From NCBI GenBank assembly GCA_038206235.1, contig JBBRBB010000019.1:1-64000 (forward strand): 64,000 nt of DNA. Reading direction: 5' to 3'. Origin of the DNA: JBBRBB01 sp038206235. Lineage in GTDB: Bacteria; Bacteroidota; Bacteroidia; Chitinophagales; Chitinophagaceae. Below are positions 1 through 7,043 of this stretch, piece by piece (within the stretch, counting starts at the first letter, position 1; each line of letters opens with the position of its first letter). The translations under genes and the position numbers were made by a program. The notes beneath the pieces are model-generated. The model ran no database searches and was not told the origin of the DNA. It saw only the letters and a list, made by a program, of their open reading frames with translations.

Positions 1-145
1 TGTGGATTGTTGTTTTGAAAGCATAAAAAAAATTTGCAAGGTTTTGAATACAAATTTCAAATTTCCTGCATTTTTTATCAACCTTTTTTATCCCCAAACC
101 CTTGTCTATTGTGGATTACGTTCGTTTTTAAGGACTGACTAAATA

Positions 146-690
146 ATCATTCATCACTTTAAACCTTCCATATTTTTTTATGCGATGAATTATTTCCTGG
201 TCTTCCCATCATCCGTAGATTTTCTCTAAATCCACCACATTTTTGAAAAACATCTTTTGTTACAAATAAACTCTGGTCGCCAAAGCGAACCGCATTCACA
301 TTAAATCGAGTGAACCAGGCATTGGCTTTTAAAAACCAGTGGTGGTAATCAAAGGCAAGCCGAAAGCATCCGCTTTTTGCTCCGTCTTTGTAAGCTCTTA
401 GAATTTGTGTTATAAAATTATTTGGTGGGATACTATCGGCGTGAAGAAAGTAGAGCATATTATGTTTTGCAACTGACGTACTTTATTCATTTGAACTGCC
501 CCCGCCTTTGCGTTAACTCCTTACAACAGTTCCCCTGCATTGTTCGGCAATCCTAATTGTATCATCTGTGCTGCCACCATCCACAACGATGATTTCTGCT
601 TCATGCTTACCATTGGCAGCATGTAATATGCTGATTGTGTTTGCAATCTGGTCAGCTTTCATTGTAGGTTGGTATGATGATGCTGAACAT
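146..690 (-). pseudogene. Broken TIGR04283-type arsenosugar glycosyltransferase
   Basis: This is a remnant of a family 2-like glycosyltransferase of the kind found at the end of Bacteroidota arsenosugar clusters. The start reads MFSIIIPTYNE, followed in shifted frames by a DxD-like VVDGGSTDDT segment, then LYFLHADS and FGDQSLFV, and finally MEDQEIIHRIKKYG. These pieces lie in different frames. I infer breaks near 657 (an extra A), near 515-520, near 483 and near 205 (an extra G). Past about 146 the C-terminus is lost. It starts inside the 3' end of the broken gene upstream. It could be a decaying gene or poor sequence at a contig edge. The family assignment is from recognised motifs. Confidence 0.7.
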
Positions 691-1066
691 GTACCGAAGT
701 TTTGAGTAAGATTAAATCTTTTAATTGCAGTAGGGATTGACAGGTTTCAATTTCTTCCGTGGTTACTATTGGTATTATAATATCATCTGTTTTAATAAAA
801 ACAGCAGGAAAAGCAATATTCATTTTATTTAGTTGGACAAATTCATCTTTATAAAGAAAAACGGTTTTAATCGGAAGGCTTTCAATAAATGATTTTCAAT
901 CTTGTTTCATTGAAAAGTTTCCATAAGTCAATGCGCATAATTGACATTGATAAGTGAATGGTGATATAATTTTATGTGCAAAGTCAGTAACTGAGCTAAA
1001 CAAACCGCTATCTGCATTATAAACGAATATGAGTTGCTGTTTCTTTGCTTTGATTAATTGCTCCAT
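659..1066 (-). pseudogene. Conserved small protein of arsenosugar clusters, interrupted by an in-frame stop
   Basis: The reading frame of 135 codons begins MEQLIKAKKQQLIFVYNADS and continues with a conserved-looking HKIISPFTYQCQLC segment containing two Cys. Codon 57 (896-898) is TGA where homologues I recall have Trp (KQDWKSF), so a single TGG to TGA change splits the frame. After it the same frame runs on to a stop at 659-661. It lies 10 bp downstream of arsM on the same strand and overlaps the start of the glycosyltransferase remnant, as expected for an operon. The function is unknown to me. TGA is used as a normal stop elsewhere, so recoding is unlikely. Confidence 0.6.
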
Positions 1067-1075
1067 ATTGATCTT

Positions 1076-2044
1076 TTAGCAACATCCTCCACCATCATAG
1101 AAAAAAGTACTCGGTGAAATAAAAATGTCATTACGATGCAATGCTTCGAGAGCAGCAGCCGTTTTATCACAAACAGCCAAAGGTTGATCAGGAAGTAACA
1201 CATGACCTTTTTCATCATCAAAACATTCTTCCGCTCCATAATAAATGGCAGCTTTTCCAGTAAATACACAAGGACCATCAACTGGCATTGGGTCTTTATT
1301 GGCACACACTTCTACACTTTCAATAAAGATCAATTCATCAGTATCATACTTCACAGGATCCAAAATTCTATAAGGGCGTTTCGCTCTTACTTCCACTGTT
1401 CCAAAGCCAACGTCTGTTATCATTTTGATATAATCTTTTAATGGCAAAGAACCGCTTAAACAAAGTGCTCTTAAATGTTCATCTTCTCTTAAATTCTCCG
1501 GAATTTCCTGTTCACAAGTTGGATCGGATAAAACCAATCGTCCACGAGGTTTCAGTACCCGGTACATTTCCTGCAATGCTTTCTTTAAATCATCATGTTT
1601 GAATATATTGAATAAGCAATTTTGTGCGGCAATATTTATGCTATTATCTTCAATGGGCAAATGCAAAGCATCGCCTTTTACCAGCCTTACAAATTCAGAA
1701 CGGAACCATGGGTTTTGTTTTTCCGCTGCTATAATATTTTCTTTGCAAGCCTTCAGCATTTCATCAATTATATCCACACCTGTTACTCCATCAATTTGCC
1801 TGCTGAAGTAAGAGAACTGAAGTAATTCCATACCGCCTCCTACACCTACATATAAAACTTTTGGATTATTCACAAGATCTCTGGGATTGACTGTGCTTCC
1901 ACAGCCATAATTCATTTCCAACATTTTTTTTGGAACGCTTAATCCGGGCAATTGCCAAACAGGAGTTGTGGTGCAACACAATCCGGGTTGTGGATTTTTT
2001 GCTGCTTCTTTATAAACGTTCTTTGTTGTTTCTAAATATGACAT
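1076..2044 (-). CDS. arsM: Arsenosugar-type arsenite methyltransferase
   Basis: This 322-residue SAM-dependent methyltransferase has the glycine-rich motif VLYVGVGGG at residues 63-71. It also has an acidic VDIIDE motif near 90 and the methylarsenite-site type cysteines CC at 23-24, YGCGS at 48 and QNCLF at 143. It ends in GGGCC, the C-terminal Cys pair typical of the arsenosugar subfamily. Known role of the family: methylation of As(III) with SAM in the cytoplasm. It sits 9 bp downstream of arsS, so the two are probably co-transcribed. In arsenosugar pathways ArsM makes the dimethylated arsenic that ArsS then uses. The start ATG directly follows the short arsS-arsM gap. Confidence 0.9.
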   Translation of the reverse strand: MSYLETTKNVYKEAAKNPQPGLCCTTTPVWQLPGLSVPKKMLEMNYGCGSTVNPRDLVNNPKVLYVGVGGGMELLQFSYFSRQIDGVTGVDIIDEMLKACKENIIAAEKQNPWFRSEFVRLVKGDALHLPIEDNSINIAAQNCLFNIFKHDDLKKALQEMYRVLKPRGRLVLSDPTCEQEIPENLREDEHLRALCLSGSLPLKDYIKMITDVGFGTVEVRAKRPYRILDPVKYDTDELIFIESVEVCANKDPMPVDGPCVFTGKAAIYYGAEECFDDEKGHVLLPDQPLAVCDKTAAALEALHRNDIFISPSTFFYDGGGCC

Positions 2045-2053
2045 ATTTTTATT

Positions 2054-3103
2054 TTATGCTACAGCGCCGCCACAGCTTGAACCGGCACCTGCTGTACAGC
2101 CATAGCAATGTTGCCCTATAATAATTTCCCGTTTGTTTAAATCTTCGCCATTAAATTCACTGATATGCCTGCTATGACAATTCACTTTAAGCTCCAGCAT
2201 CTGGTTAAAATCACAATCATATAAATAGCCGTCCCATCCAATAGAAACCATATCACGGCACATTACGTTTGCTGCAGCAACTGAGTTATAAGCGTTCACC
2301 AGCTTTTCCATGTAGGTTTCATAATTGCCGGTAGTCAATAAATAATCAAGGTAGCGGCTAATAGGCATATTTGTAATGGTAAATAAATTATTGAACGCAA
2401 TACCATATCGCTGCTTCAAAGTCTCCTTATATTCTTTTTCTAAGGACTGTTGCGAAGGCGGTAAAAAAGCACCTGCAGGATTATAAACAAGATTTAAAAT
2501 TAATCCTGTTCCTTCCTTACCATAACCTTCTTCATTCAGCAGTTGAAGTGCTTTAATACTATCTTCAAAAACACCATTGCCACGCTGCCTGTCTGTTCTG
2601 TCTCGTGTATAAAAAGGTAGTGAAGAAACTACCTCTATATTGTGTAGTTTGTAAAACTCCGGCAGGTCATGGTATTTTTTATTGGCAAGAATAATGGTCA
2701 GGTTGCATCGAACAATTACATGCCTGTCGAACTTTTTTATTTCTTCAACAAACCATCTAAAGTTTGGGTTCATTTCCGGTGCTCCACCAGTAAGATCAAC
2801 TATTTTTAATTGCGGGTTATTTTTTAAAACTTCAATGCATTGCTGCATCGTTTCTTTGGTCATTATCTCTTTCCGATCAGGACCTGCATCTACATGACAA
2901 TGTCTGCAGGTTTGATTGCACATCTTACCAATGTTTACCTGGAAGATTTCTATTTGAGTTGGTTTTAAAGGATATAAATTCGACTGCTCCAATTTTTGCT
3001 GAAAAGGAACCAATGCAAAATTGCCTGTTTGACCATGTTCAATAATTTCTATTTGCTCATGGGCATCCGCAAGGATACTATTTTGTGCTTTTAATGACTT
3101 CAT
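2054..3103 (-). CDS. arsS: Arsenosugar biosynthesis radical SAM protein
   Basis: This 349-residue protein has the radical SAM CX3CX2C cluster motif at C62, C66 and C69 (CNQTCRHC), followed by HVDAGPD. The C-terminus is a Cys-rich CYGCTAGAGSSCGG tail of the DUF3641 type that ends the ArsS family. Family knowledge: ArsS transfers a 5'-deoxyadenosyl group to dimethylarsinous acid, giving the first arsenosugar intermediate. Length and domain order match full-length family members. It is 2 bp downstream of the CMD-like gene and 9 bp upstream of arsM. The arsS-arsM pairing is the diagnostic signature of the cluster. Confidence 0.92.
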   Translation of the reverse strand: MKSLKAQNSILADAHEQIEIIEHGQTGNFALVPFQQKLEQSNLYPLKPTQIEIFQVNIGKMCNQTCRHCHVDAGPDRKEIMTKETMQQCIEVLKNNPQLKIVDLTGGAPEMNPNFRWFVEEIKKFDRHVIVRCNLTIILANKKYHDLPEFYKLHNIEVVSSLPFYTRDRTDRQRGNGVFEDSIKALQLLNEEGYGKEGTGLILNLVYNPAGAFLPPSQQSLEKEYKETLKQRYGIAFNNLFTITNMPISRYLDYLLTTGNYETYMEKLVNAYNSVAAANVMCRDMVSIGWDGYLYDCDFNQMLELKVNCHSRHISEFNGEDLNKREIIIGQHCYGCTAGAGSSCGGAVA

Positions 3104-3105
3104 AA

Positions 3106-3441
3106 TTACATCGCTATTTCTTTCACTTTATTCATCATTTGCACACCATGTACCAATGATGCACCGCCACGTATGGCACAAGCTACATGCACTGCTTCCA
3201 TCATTTGTGCTTCACTCCACCCTTTTTCAAATGCATCGCTGCTATAAGCATCAATGCAATAAGGACATTGCACCGCATGAGCAACCGCTAAAGCAATTAA
3301 GGATTTTTCTCTTGCTGTTAATTCACTGTCTTTAAACACTTCACCATAATAGGAAAAAAACTTTTCTCCCAATTCTTTCTGAAAGTCTGCTACGTTTCCA
3401 AACTTTGCCAGGTCTTTTGAATTGTAATAATGTTCGCTCAT
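3106..3441 (-). CDS. Arsenosugar-associated CMD/AhpD-like protein
   Basis: This 111-residue carboxymuconolactone decarboxylase-fold protein has the CxxC redox motif at C59 and C62 (CPYCIDAY), followed by a helical HVACAIRGGASLVHG segment. It matches the small peroxidase-like family (TIGR04169) that is consistently encoded next to arsS and arsM. The likely role is thiol-based redox chemistry supporting arsenic metabolism in the cytoplasm, although the exact substrate is not known. It is the first gene of the cluster, with arsS 2 bp downstream. A pronounced A/T-rich gap with an ATGCCACA / TGTGGCAT inverted repeat around 3466-3486 lies upstream and may hold its promoter or operator. Confidence 0.85.
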   Translation of the reverse strand: MSEHYYNSKDLAKFGNVADFQKELGEKFFSYYGEVFKDSELTAREKSLIALAVAHAVQCPYCIDAYSSDAFEKGWSEAQMMEAVHVACAIRGGASLVHGVQMMNKVKEIAM

Positions 3442-3514
3442 TTTTTTAATTTATATGGTAACAATTATGCCACAAAAACTGTGGCATAATTACAATAGAG
3501 ATATTGATTAATGA

Positions 3515-4168
3515 TTACATTTTTTCTTTCATTTCCATTTTGGCTTTCATAATTTTTTCGAGAAGTTCTTTACTAACTTCGTTTTTGTCGATAAAACCTG
3601 TGCCTCCCTTAGGTACGGTAAACTGGAAAGATTTCATGTAGGGAGATGTCTTTTTTTCCAGAACAAATTCTTTAATTGCATTTGTATAAAAATCCCTGGC
3701 AGCCTGCACTGTTTTTTTACCGGTGATAACATCGTTGGCAAGATTAAGTGCCAGGAAATTTGCAGCTTCCATATCACATTTAGCTGATATTTCACCGTCC
3801 GTTCTATGCACACTCACACTTCCATCATATTCTGCCAGATCACTAAATTTGTTTGCCGGAACTTTATAGTCAATTACCTGTTCCATTACATCGGTGTGGT
3901 CAACGGGGAATATATGCTTGGTTTCCACGTCATAGATAGTGGTTTTTTTCCAGGGACCGTTATTGTACCAAACCAGCATATGAGGTGTAGTTTCATTTGG
4001 CTTACCATATTTATCCATCATATCCTTCGCTGCCATTTGGGATGCTTCGGGCCAGCTTTTCATATCAGGCATCATGTTATTATCCTGTGCTTTTGCCGGG
4101 AAGGATAAAAAACCCATTGCCGCTATCATAATCGACAGCATAATTTTCATTTTTTTCATTTTTTTCAT
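3515..4168 (-). CDS. Exported conserved hypothetical protein (Bacteroidota)
   Basis: This is a 217-residue protein with a signal peptide: Lys/Met-rich start, hydrophobic core, and AKAQ cleavage region near residue 27. The mature part carries recognisable conserved segments: WPEASQMAAKDMMDKYGKPNE, HMLVWYNNGPWKKT, HTDVMEQVIDYKVP and DVITGKKTVQAARDFY. I recognise it as a recurrent Bacteroidota family without an assigned function. It probably acts in the periplasm. The first three codon pairs (KKM repeated) are redundant, so translation could start at any of several Met codons. It lies downstream of the anti-sigma gene and may be a target or member of the sigma-factor group. Confidence 0.7.
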   Translation of the reverse strand: MKKMKKMKIMLSIMIAAMGFLSFPAKAQDNNMMPDMKSWPEASQMAAKDMMDKYGKPNETTPHMLVWYNNGPWKKTTIYDVETKHIFPVDHTDVMEQVIDYKVPANKFSDLAEYDGSVSVHRTDGEISAKCDMEAANFLALNLANDVITGKKTVQAARDFYTNAIKEFVLEKKTSPYMKSFQFTVPKGGTGFIDKNEVSKELLEKIMKAKMEMKEKM

Positions 4169-4245
4169 TTTTATTGTTTATAAATTTTATTACAAACAAT
4201 TAGTCGCTCAATTCAATGAAACCTGACAAAATCTTAAATATATTT

Positions 4246-4497
4246 TTATAGGATTTTTGAAATTATGGTTGCTTCAAGGTCATCAGTATTTTTGATAATA
4301 GGGAGAGTGTCAAATTCTTTTTGAAGAAGCTCATTAATTAACTGGCTTTGCTTCAAATAATTTCTGCAACCTGAACACATAGCTGTATGCATGTGCAGTT
4401 GCATTGTTTTTAATAAACCTAACGGAACATTTTCTTTCATTTCCATAAGCCCTGTTGCCTTTACACAAGACAACATCATTGCATTCATAATATTCAT
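4246..4497 (-). CDS. Small zinc-finger anti-sigma factor-like protein
   Basis: This 83-residue protein contains HMHTAMCSGCRNY around residues 36-48. That is the HX3CX2C zinc-binding signature of ZAS-type anti-sigma factors, placed after a short N-terminal helix. It lacks a membrane segment, so it would be a soluble regulator. It lies two genes downstream of an ECF sigma gene on the same strand, which makes it the probable cytoplasmic partner that sequesters that sigma factor. The upstream Met choice is uncertain: MNIM and MNAMM are both possible starts. The pairing is inferred from motif plus neighbourhood. Confidence 0.7.
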   Translation of the reverse strand: MNIMNAMMLSCVKATGLMEMKENVPLGLLKTMQLHMHTAMCSGCRNYLKQSQLINELLQKEFDTLPIIKNTDDLEATIISKIL

Positions 4498-4506
4498 ACA
4501 AAATAT

Positions 4507-4965
4507 TTAAGCATGAGAAACCCGGGTATATTTTTCTGATTGTACCGCATAAGCAGGAACTATTAATGCAACCACAATACCATACACCAGATGACCTATT
4601 AAAGAACCCAGCATCATTAACATCATATTATCCTGCGGCATTGGCATGGGCATCATCTTTCCGATTATAAACATCATCACCTGGGCAAAAACAAAGATGG
4701 CAAAGCCAAACAAACTGCCTTTTACTAATTTGCTTTGAATGTGAACTTTTGGATTAAACAAGTACACGTACGCAGCAGCGAAAATAATTCCTATCATAAA
4801 GTGTAGCAGATAGCCAACCATTATTGGTACTCCCATCATACCTGAAAGCATTTCTGCCGGGTTCATTTTAGGTAAGCCCATCATAGGTGCTAAGAATGTA
4901 AAGCCTGTCATTACAGCTGTGGCCACCATGCCTGCAATAAGGAATTGTGCAATTTTACTTTTCAT
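4507..4965 (-). CDS. Inner-membrane protein, DUF6789-like
   Basis: This 152-residue hydrophobic protein has about four membrane helices: an N-terminal IAQFLIAGMVATAVMTGFTFLAP segment, a GYLLHFMIGIIFAAAYVYLF segment, a SLFGFAIFVFAQVMMFIIG segment and a C-terminal GHLVYGIVVALIVPAYAV segment. It is exceptionally Met- and Pro-rich between helices (MMPMPMPQDNMM), which can suggest metal (copper-like) binding, although that is only inference. It is placed between the sigma factor and the anti-sigma factor, with 9 bp to the latter. Its function is unknown. It is probably part of the stimulus-response group controlled by that sigma factor. Confidence 0.7.
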   Translation of the reverse strand: MKSKIAQFLIAGMVATAVMTGFTFLAPMMGLPKMNPAEMLSGMMGVPIMVGYLLHFMIGIIFAAAYVYLFNPKVHIQSKLVKGSLFGFAIFVFAQVMMFIIGKMMPMPMPQDNMMLMMLGSLIGHLVYGIVVALIVPAYAVQSEKYTRVSHA

Positions 4966-5029
4966 AATAAATAATTTTATTTGATGATTAGTCGCATTGT
5001 TACGTAATTCCTGACAAACTATTTTTTCT

Positions 5030-5581
5030 TTATTTTTTAAACCATTTAAGCTCCAAACAATTTCTTAAAAGAAGCTTTGCCCTGTGGATGATCTGCCAGA
5101 AGTTGGAAGTGGTGATTTCTAATTCAGAGCAGATGACATTGCTATTATGCTCCTCCAAAAATTTCAACTGCACTGCGGAAGACCATTTTTGCGGAAGTTT
5201 TTCAAAGCAATTATGTAACGATTTTGAAAATTCAGGATCGTCGAGTAACTCTTTTTCATCGCCCCAGTTCGTTGGTCTGTATTCCGGTTTCCAGCGATGA
5301 TCTTCATCAAAAAAGGTATCAATGAAATCAGAGCCAACCTCAATATTCTGCTTATATTTTGAACGATAATAATCGGCAATTTTATGTTTGAGTATTGAAA
5401 ACAGCCAGGTTTTCACATTGCTATTGCCTTTATAGTTTTTATAGGATTGATAAGCGGAAAGAAAAGTATCCTGCACTAAATCTTCTGCTAATTCTTTTTG
5501 ATGCACTTTAGTAATGGCATAGCTTAATAAATCTTTAGTGTATGTTTTTACCCAGGATGAAATTTCTTCTTTTAAATTCAT
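5030..5581 (-). CDS. ECF-type RNA polymerase sigma factor
   Basis: This 183-residue sigma-70 family protein has region 2 (ELAEDLVQDTFLSAYQSY, then KTWLFSILKHKIADYYR) and region 4 (WSSAVQLKFLEEHNSNVICSELEIT, then NFWQIIHRAKLLLRNCL). It has no region 3, which is typical of ECF sigma factors. It directs RNA polymerase to a small regulon in response to a signal. The zinc-type anti-sigma protein at 4246-4497 on the same strand is the likely controller. Order on the strand is sigma, membrane protein, anti-sigma, exported protein, consistent with a self-regulated group. Start assigned at the ATG that gives a normal ECF N-terminus. Confidence 0.88.
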   Translation of the reverse strand: MNLKEEISSWVKTYTKDLLSYAITKVHQKELAEDLVQDTFLSAYQSYKNYKGNSNVKTWLFSILKHKIADYYRSKYKQNIEVGSDFIDTFFDEDHRWKPEYRPTNWGDEKELLDDPEFSKSLHNCFEKLPQKWSSAVQLKFLEEHNSNVICSELEITTSNFWQIIHRAKLLLRNCLELKWFKK

Positions 5582-5669
5582 GTTTTATGCGAAAGATAAA
5601 TTTAGGCTTATTTACTTCCTTTTACAAAATCTTAAATATAGAATTTGTGTTCAGCAAATTTTGGGTCTT

Positions 5670-5785
5670 TTGTGCCGCATATTGCGGGATGTCCAGATTT
5701 GTGTGCCTTGTCCCGCCATTTTGCGGGATGCCAAAATGTGCGGTGGGTTGTTGAGGCATTGTCTTGTCCGCCGAATAGCGGACTG
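5670..5785. repeat. Cluster of three short hairpins (REP-like)
   Basis: Three consecutive G+C-rich palindromes stand in otherwise A/T-rich DNA. They are CCGCA-TAT-TGCGG (5675-5687), TCCCGC-CATTTT-GCGGGA (5711-5728) and GTCCGC-CGAATA-GCGGAC (5766-5783). The first two are followed by related sequence (GCGGGATGYCCA... and GCGGGATGCCAAAA, each then TGTG), so they look like diverged copies of one ~36-bp unit. The 318-bp gap between the sigma gene and the GGGP synthase contains nothing else I can support. Open frames across it are not gene-like. The hairpins resemble REP elements and could also act as transcription barriers between the two minus-strand genes. Confidence 0.6.
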
Positions 5786-5899
5786 CTTGCTAATAGGGTT
5801 GCTGCTAACATCTGTATGCATATATATCCAAAAAGTTTCTGCTAAAAATTTTCCCTGCACGCTTCAGATGAATTATTCCCCTTTAGGGGTTCAGGGTTT

Positions 5900-6655
5900 T
5901 TATGCTGTAATAGGAACCGAGTGTATAGCATCACTCATCTCTTTTAGCAGAGAAAGATCTTTTTCTATGGCATTGCCTATTACAATAATATCAGCGCCTG
6001 CGCGGCAGTTTAAATAGGCTTTTTCAGGTGTAGTGATACCGCCACCCGTTATAAGAGGTATATTGATGTTGGCGGCAACAAGTTCAATCATTGTTTCGGT
6101 AAAAGGTTTTTTTGCACCGCTGCCTGCATCCATAAATATCAGCTTCATGCCAAGCATCTCACCTGCCATAGCAGTGCACATGGCTATTTCATTTTTATCA
6201 GAAGGAATTGGCGATGCATTAGAAATGTAAGAAACGGTAGTGGGCGCACCTCCATCAATCACCATATATCCGGTAGGCATAATTTCAAGACCGCTATTCT
6301 TTACAAGCGGTGCGCTGATAACATGCTGGCCAATCAACAATTCGGGATTTCTACCTGATATCAATGATAAATATAAAAGCGCATCAGCATATTTGCTTAC
6401 CTGCGAAGGAGCGCCGGGGAATATAATAACAGGAATATTGCAGGCAGATTTTATTTGCTGTATGCACTCATCAAGCGTATTGGAAATTACAAGACTGCCC
6501 CCTGCAAAAAAATAATCTACCTGTGCCTCAACAGCAAGCGATACCAGTTGATCTGTTTTAGCAACATCAACATTATCAGGGTCTACAAGTACAGTAAATG
6601 ACTTTAGTCCTGATCGTTTTCGTTCGAGTATCTGGTGATAAAGCTTATGCTTCAT
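5900..6655 (-). CDS. Geranylgeranylglyceryl phosphate synthase family protein (PcrB/GGGPS)
   Basis: This is a TIM-barrel prenyltransferase of about 251 residues. The N-terminal FTVLVDPDNV segment, FFAGGSLV, VIIFPGAPSQVS, MPTGYMVIDGGAPTTVSYI, LIFMDAGSGAKKPF, PLITGGGITTPE and ADIIVIGNAIEKD are the phosphate- and prenyl-site motifs of group II GGGP synthases. Family reaction: glycerol-1-phosphate plus a polyprenyl diphosphate gives an ether-linked prenylglyceryl phosphate. In Bacteroidota its product is not settled. I chose the ATG at 6655 (MKHKLYHQ). An upstream Met at 6691 adds 12 residues rich in His and Cys that are not typical. No gene partner is adjacent. Confidence 0.85.
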   Translation of the reverse strand: MKHKLYHQILERKRSGLKSFTVLVDPDNVDVAKTDQLVSLAVEAQVDYFFAGGSLVISNTLDECIQQIKSACNIPVIIFPGAPSQVSKYADALLYLSLISGRNPELLIGQHVISAPLVKNSGLEIMPTGYMVIDGGAPTTVSYISNASPIPSDKNEIAMCTAMAGEMLGMKLIFMDAGSGAKKPFTETMIELVAANINIPLITGGGITTPEKAYLNCRAGADIIVIGNAIEKDLSLLKEMSDAIHSVPITA

Positions 6656-6916
6656 GCAATTATATAAATGGTGCCTGTTGCAAAAATGCAAAAAAGTTTT
6701 CGCATTACTTACACAAATTAAAAATATGTTGCACCCGTGTTTCCAGGTTATTTAATTTTTCAATAACAAAATTATCTTTGAGGGTTTTTCTGAATTTTAT
6801 TTATAGCCTTGATTTTATGTGAATCCATGGGTTCGTTACCTGCAAATTTTTAATGAATGTACGAAAAAAATTGGAAATGCAATAGCATTGAGGCTTTCAA
6901 AATTTAATAATTTCCT

Positions 6917-6947
6917 TTTCCACACTTGTGTATATTTCCACACTTGT
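6917..6947. promoter_or_regulatory. Two direct TTTCCACACTTGT repeats upstream of nrdJ
   Basis: The 13-mer TTTCCACACTTGT occurs twice, at 6917-6929 and 6935-6947, with an 18-bp period. The first copy overlaps TTTTCCACA, one mismatch from a DnaA box, and ACACTTGTGT is a 10-bp palindrome. They are about 100 bp upstream of the class II ribonucleotide reductase, the position where NrdR or DnaA control sites occur in other bacteria. Assignment to either protein is inference. The remaining gap (6656-7043) contains no gene or riboswitch that I can recognise. Confidence 0.4.
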
Positions 6948-7043
6948 TTTTTCAGGGGATAGAAATATTTTCGTTATCCGCTTAATGTTTCAGTAACATG
7001 CTGCCATTTTAAATTAAAATAATTAAACATAAAAATTTTTGCC

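Noticed and set aside
896..898. TGA read as Trp (alternative genetic code)
   Set aside because: TGA closes frames normally elsewhere in the window, for example the arsenosugar-cluster and TMEM175 genes, so the W-to-stop change is a mutation or an error.
5538..6017. Open frames on the plus strand across the hairpin cluster
   Set aside because: They cross hairpins and overlap the start of the sigma gene and the end of the GGGP synthase gene, both on the opposite strand.
6656..7043. Cobalamin riboswitch before the B12-dependent reductase
   Set aside because: I found no B12-box-like sequence or the expected long structured leader.
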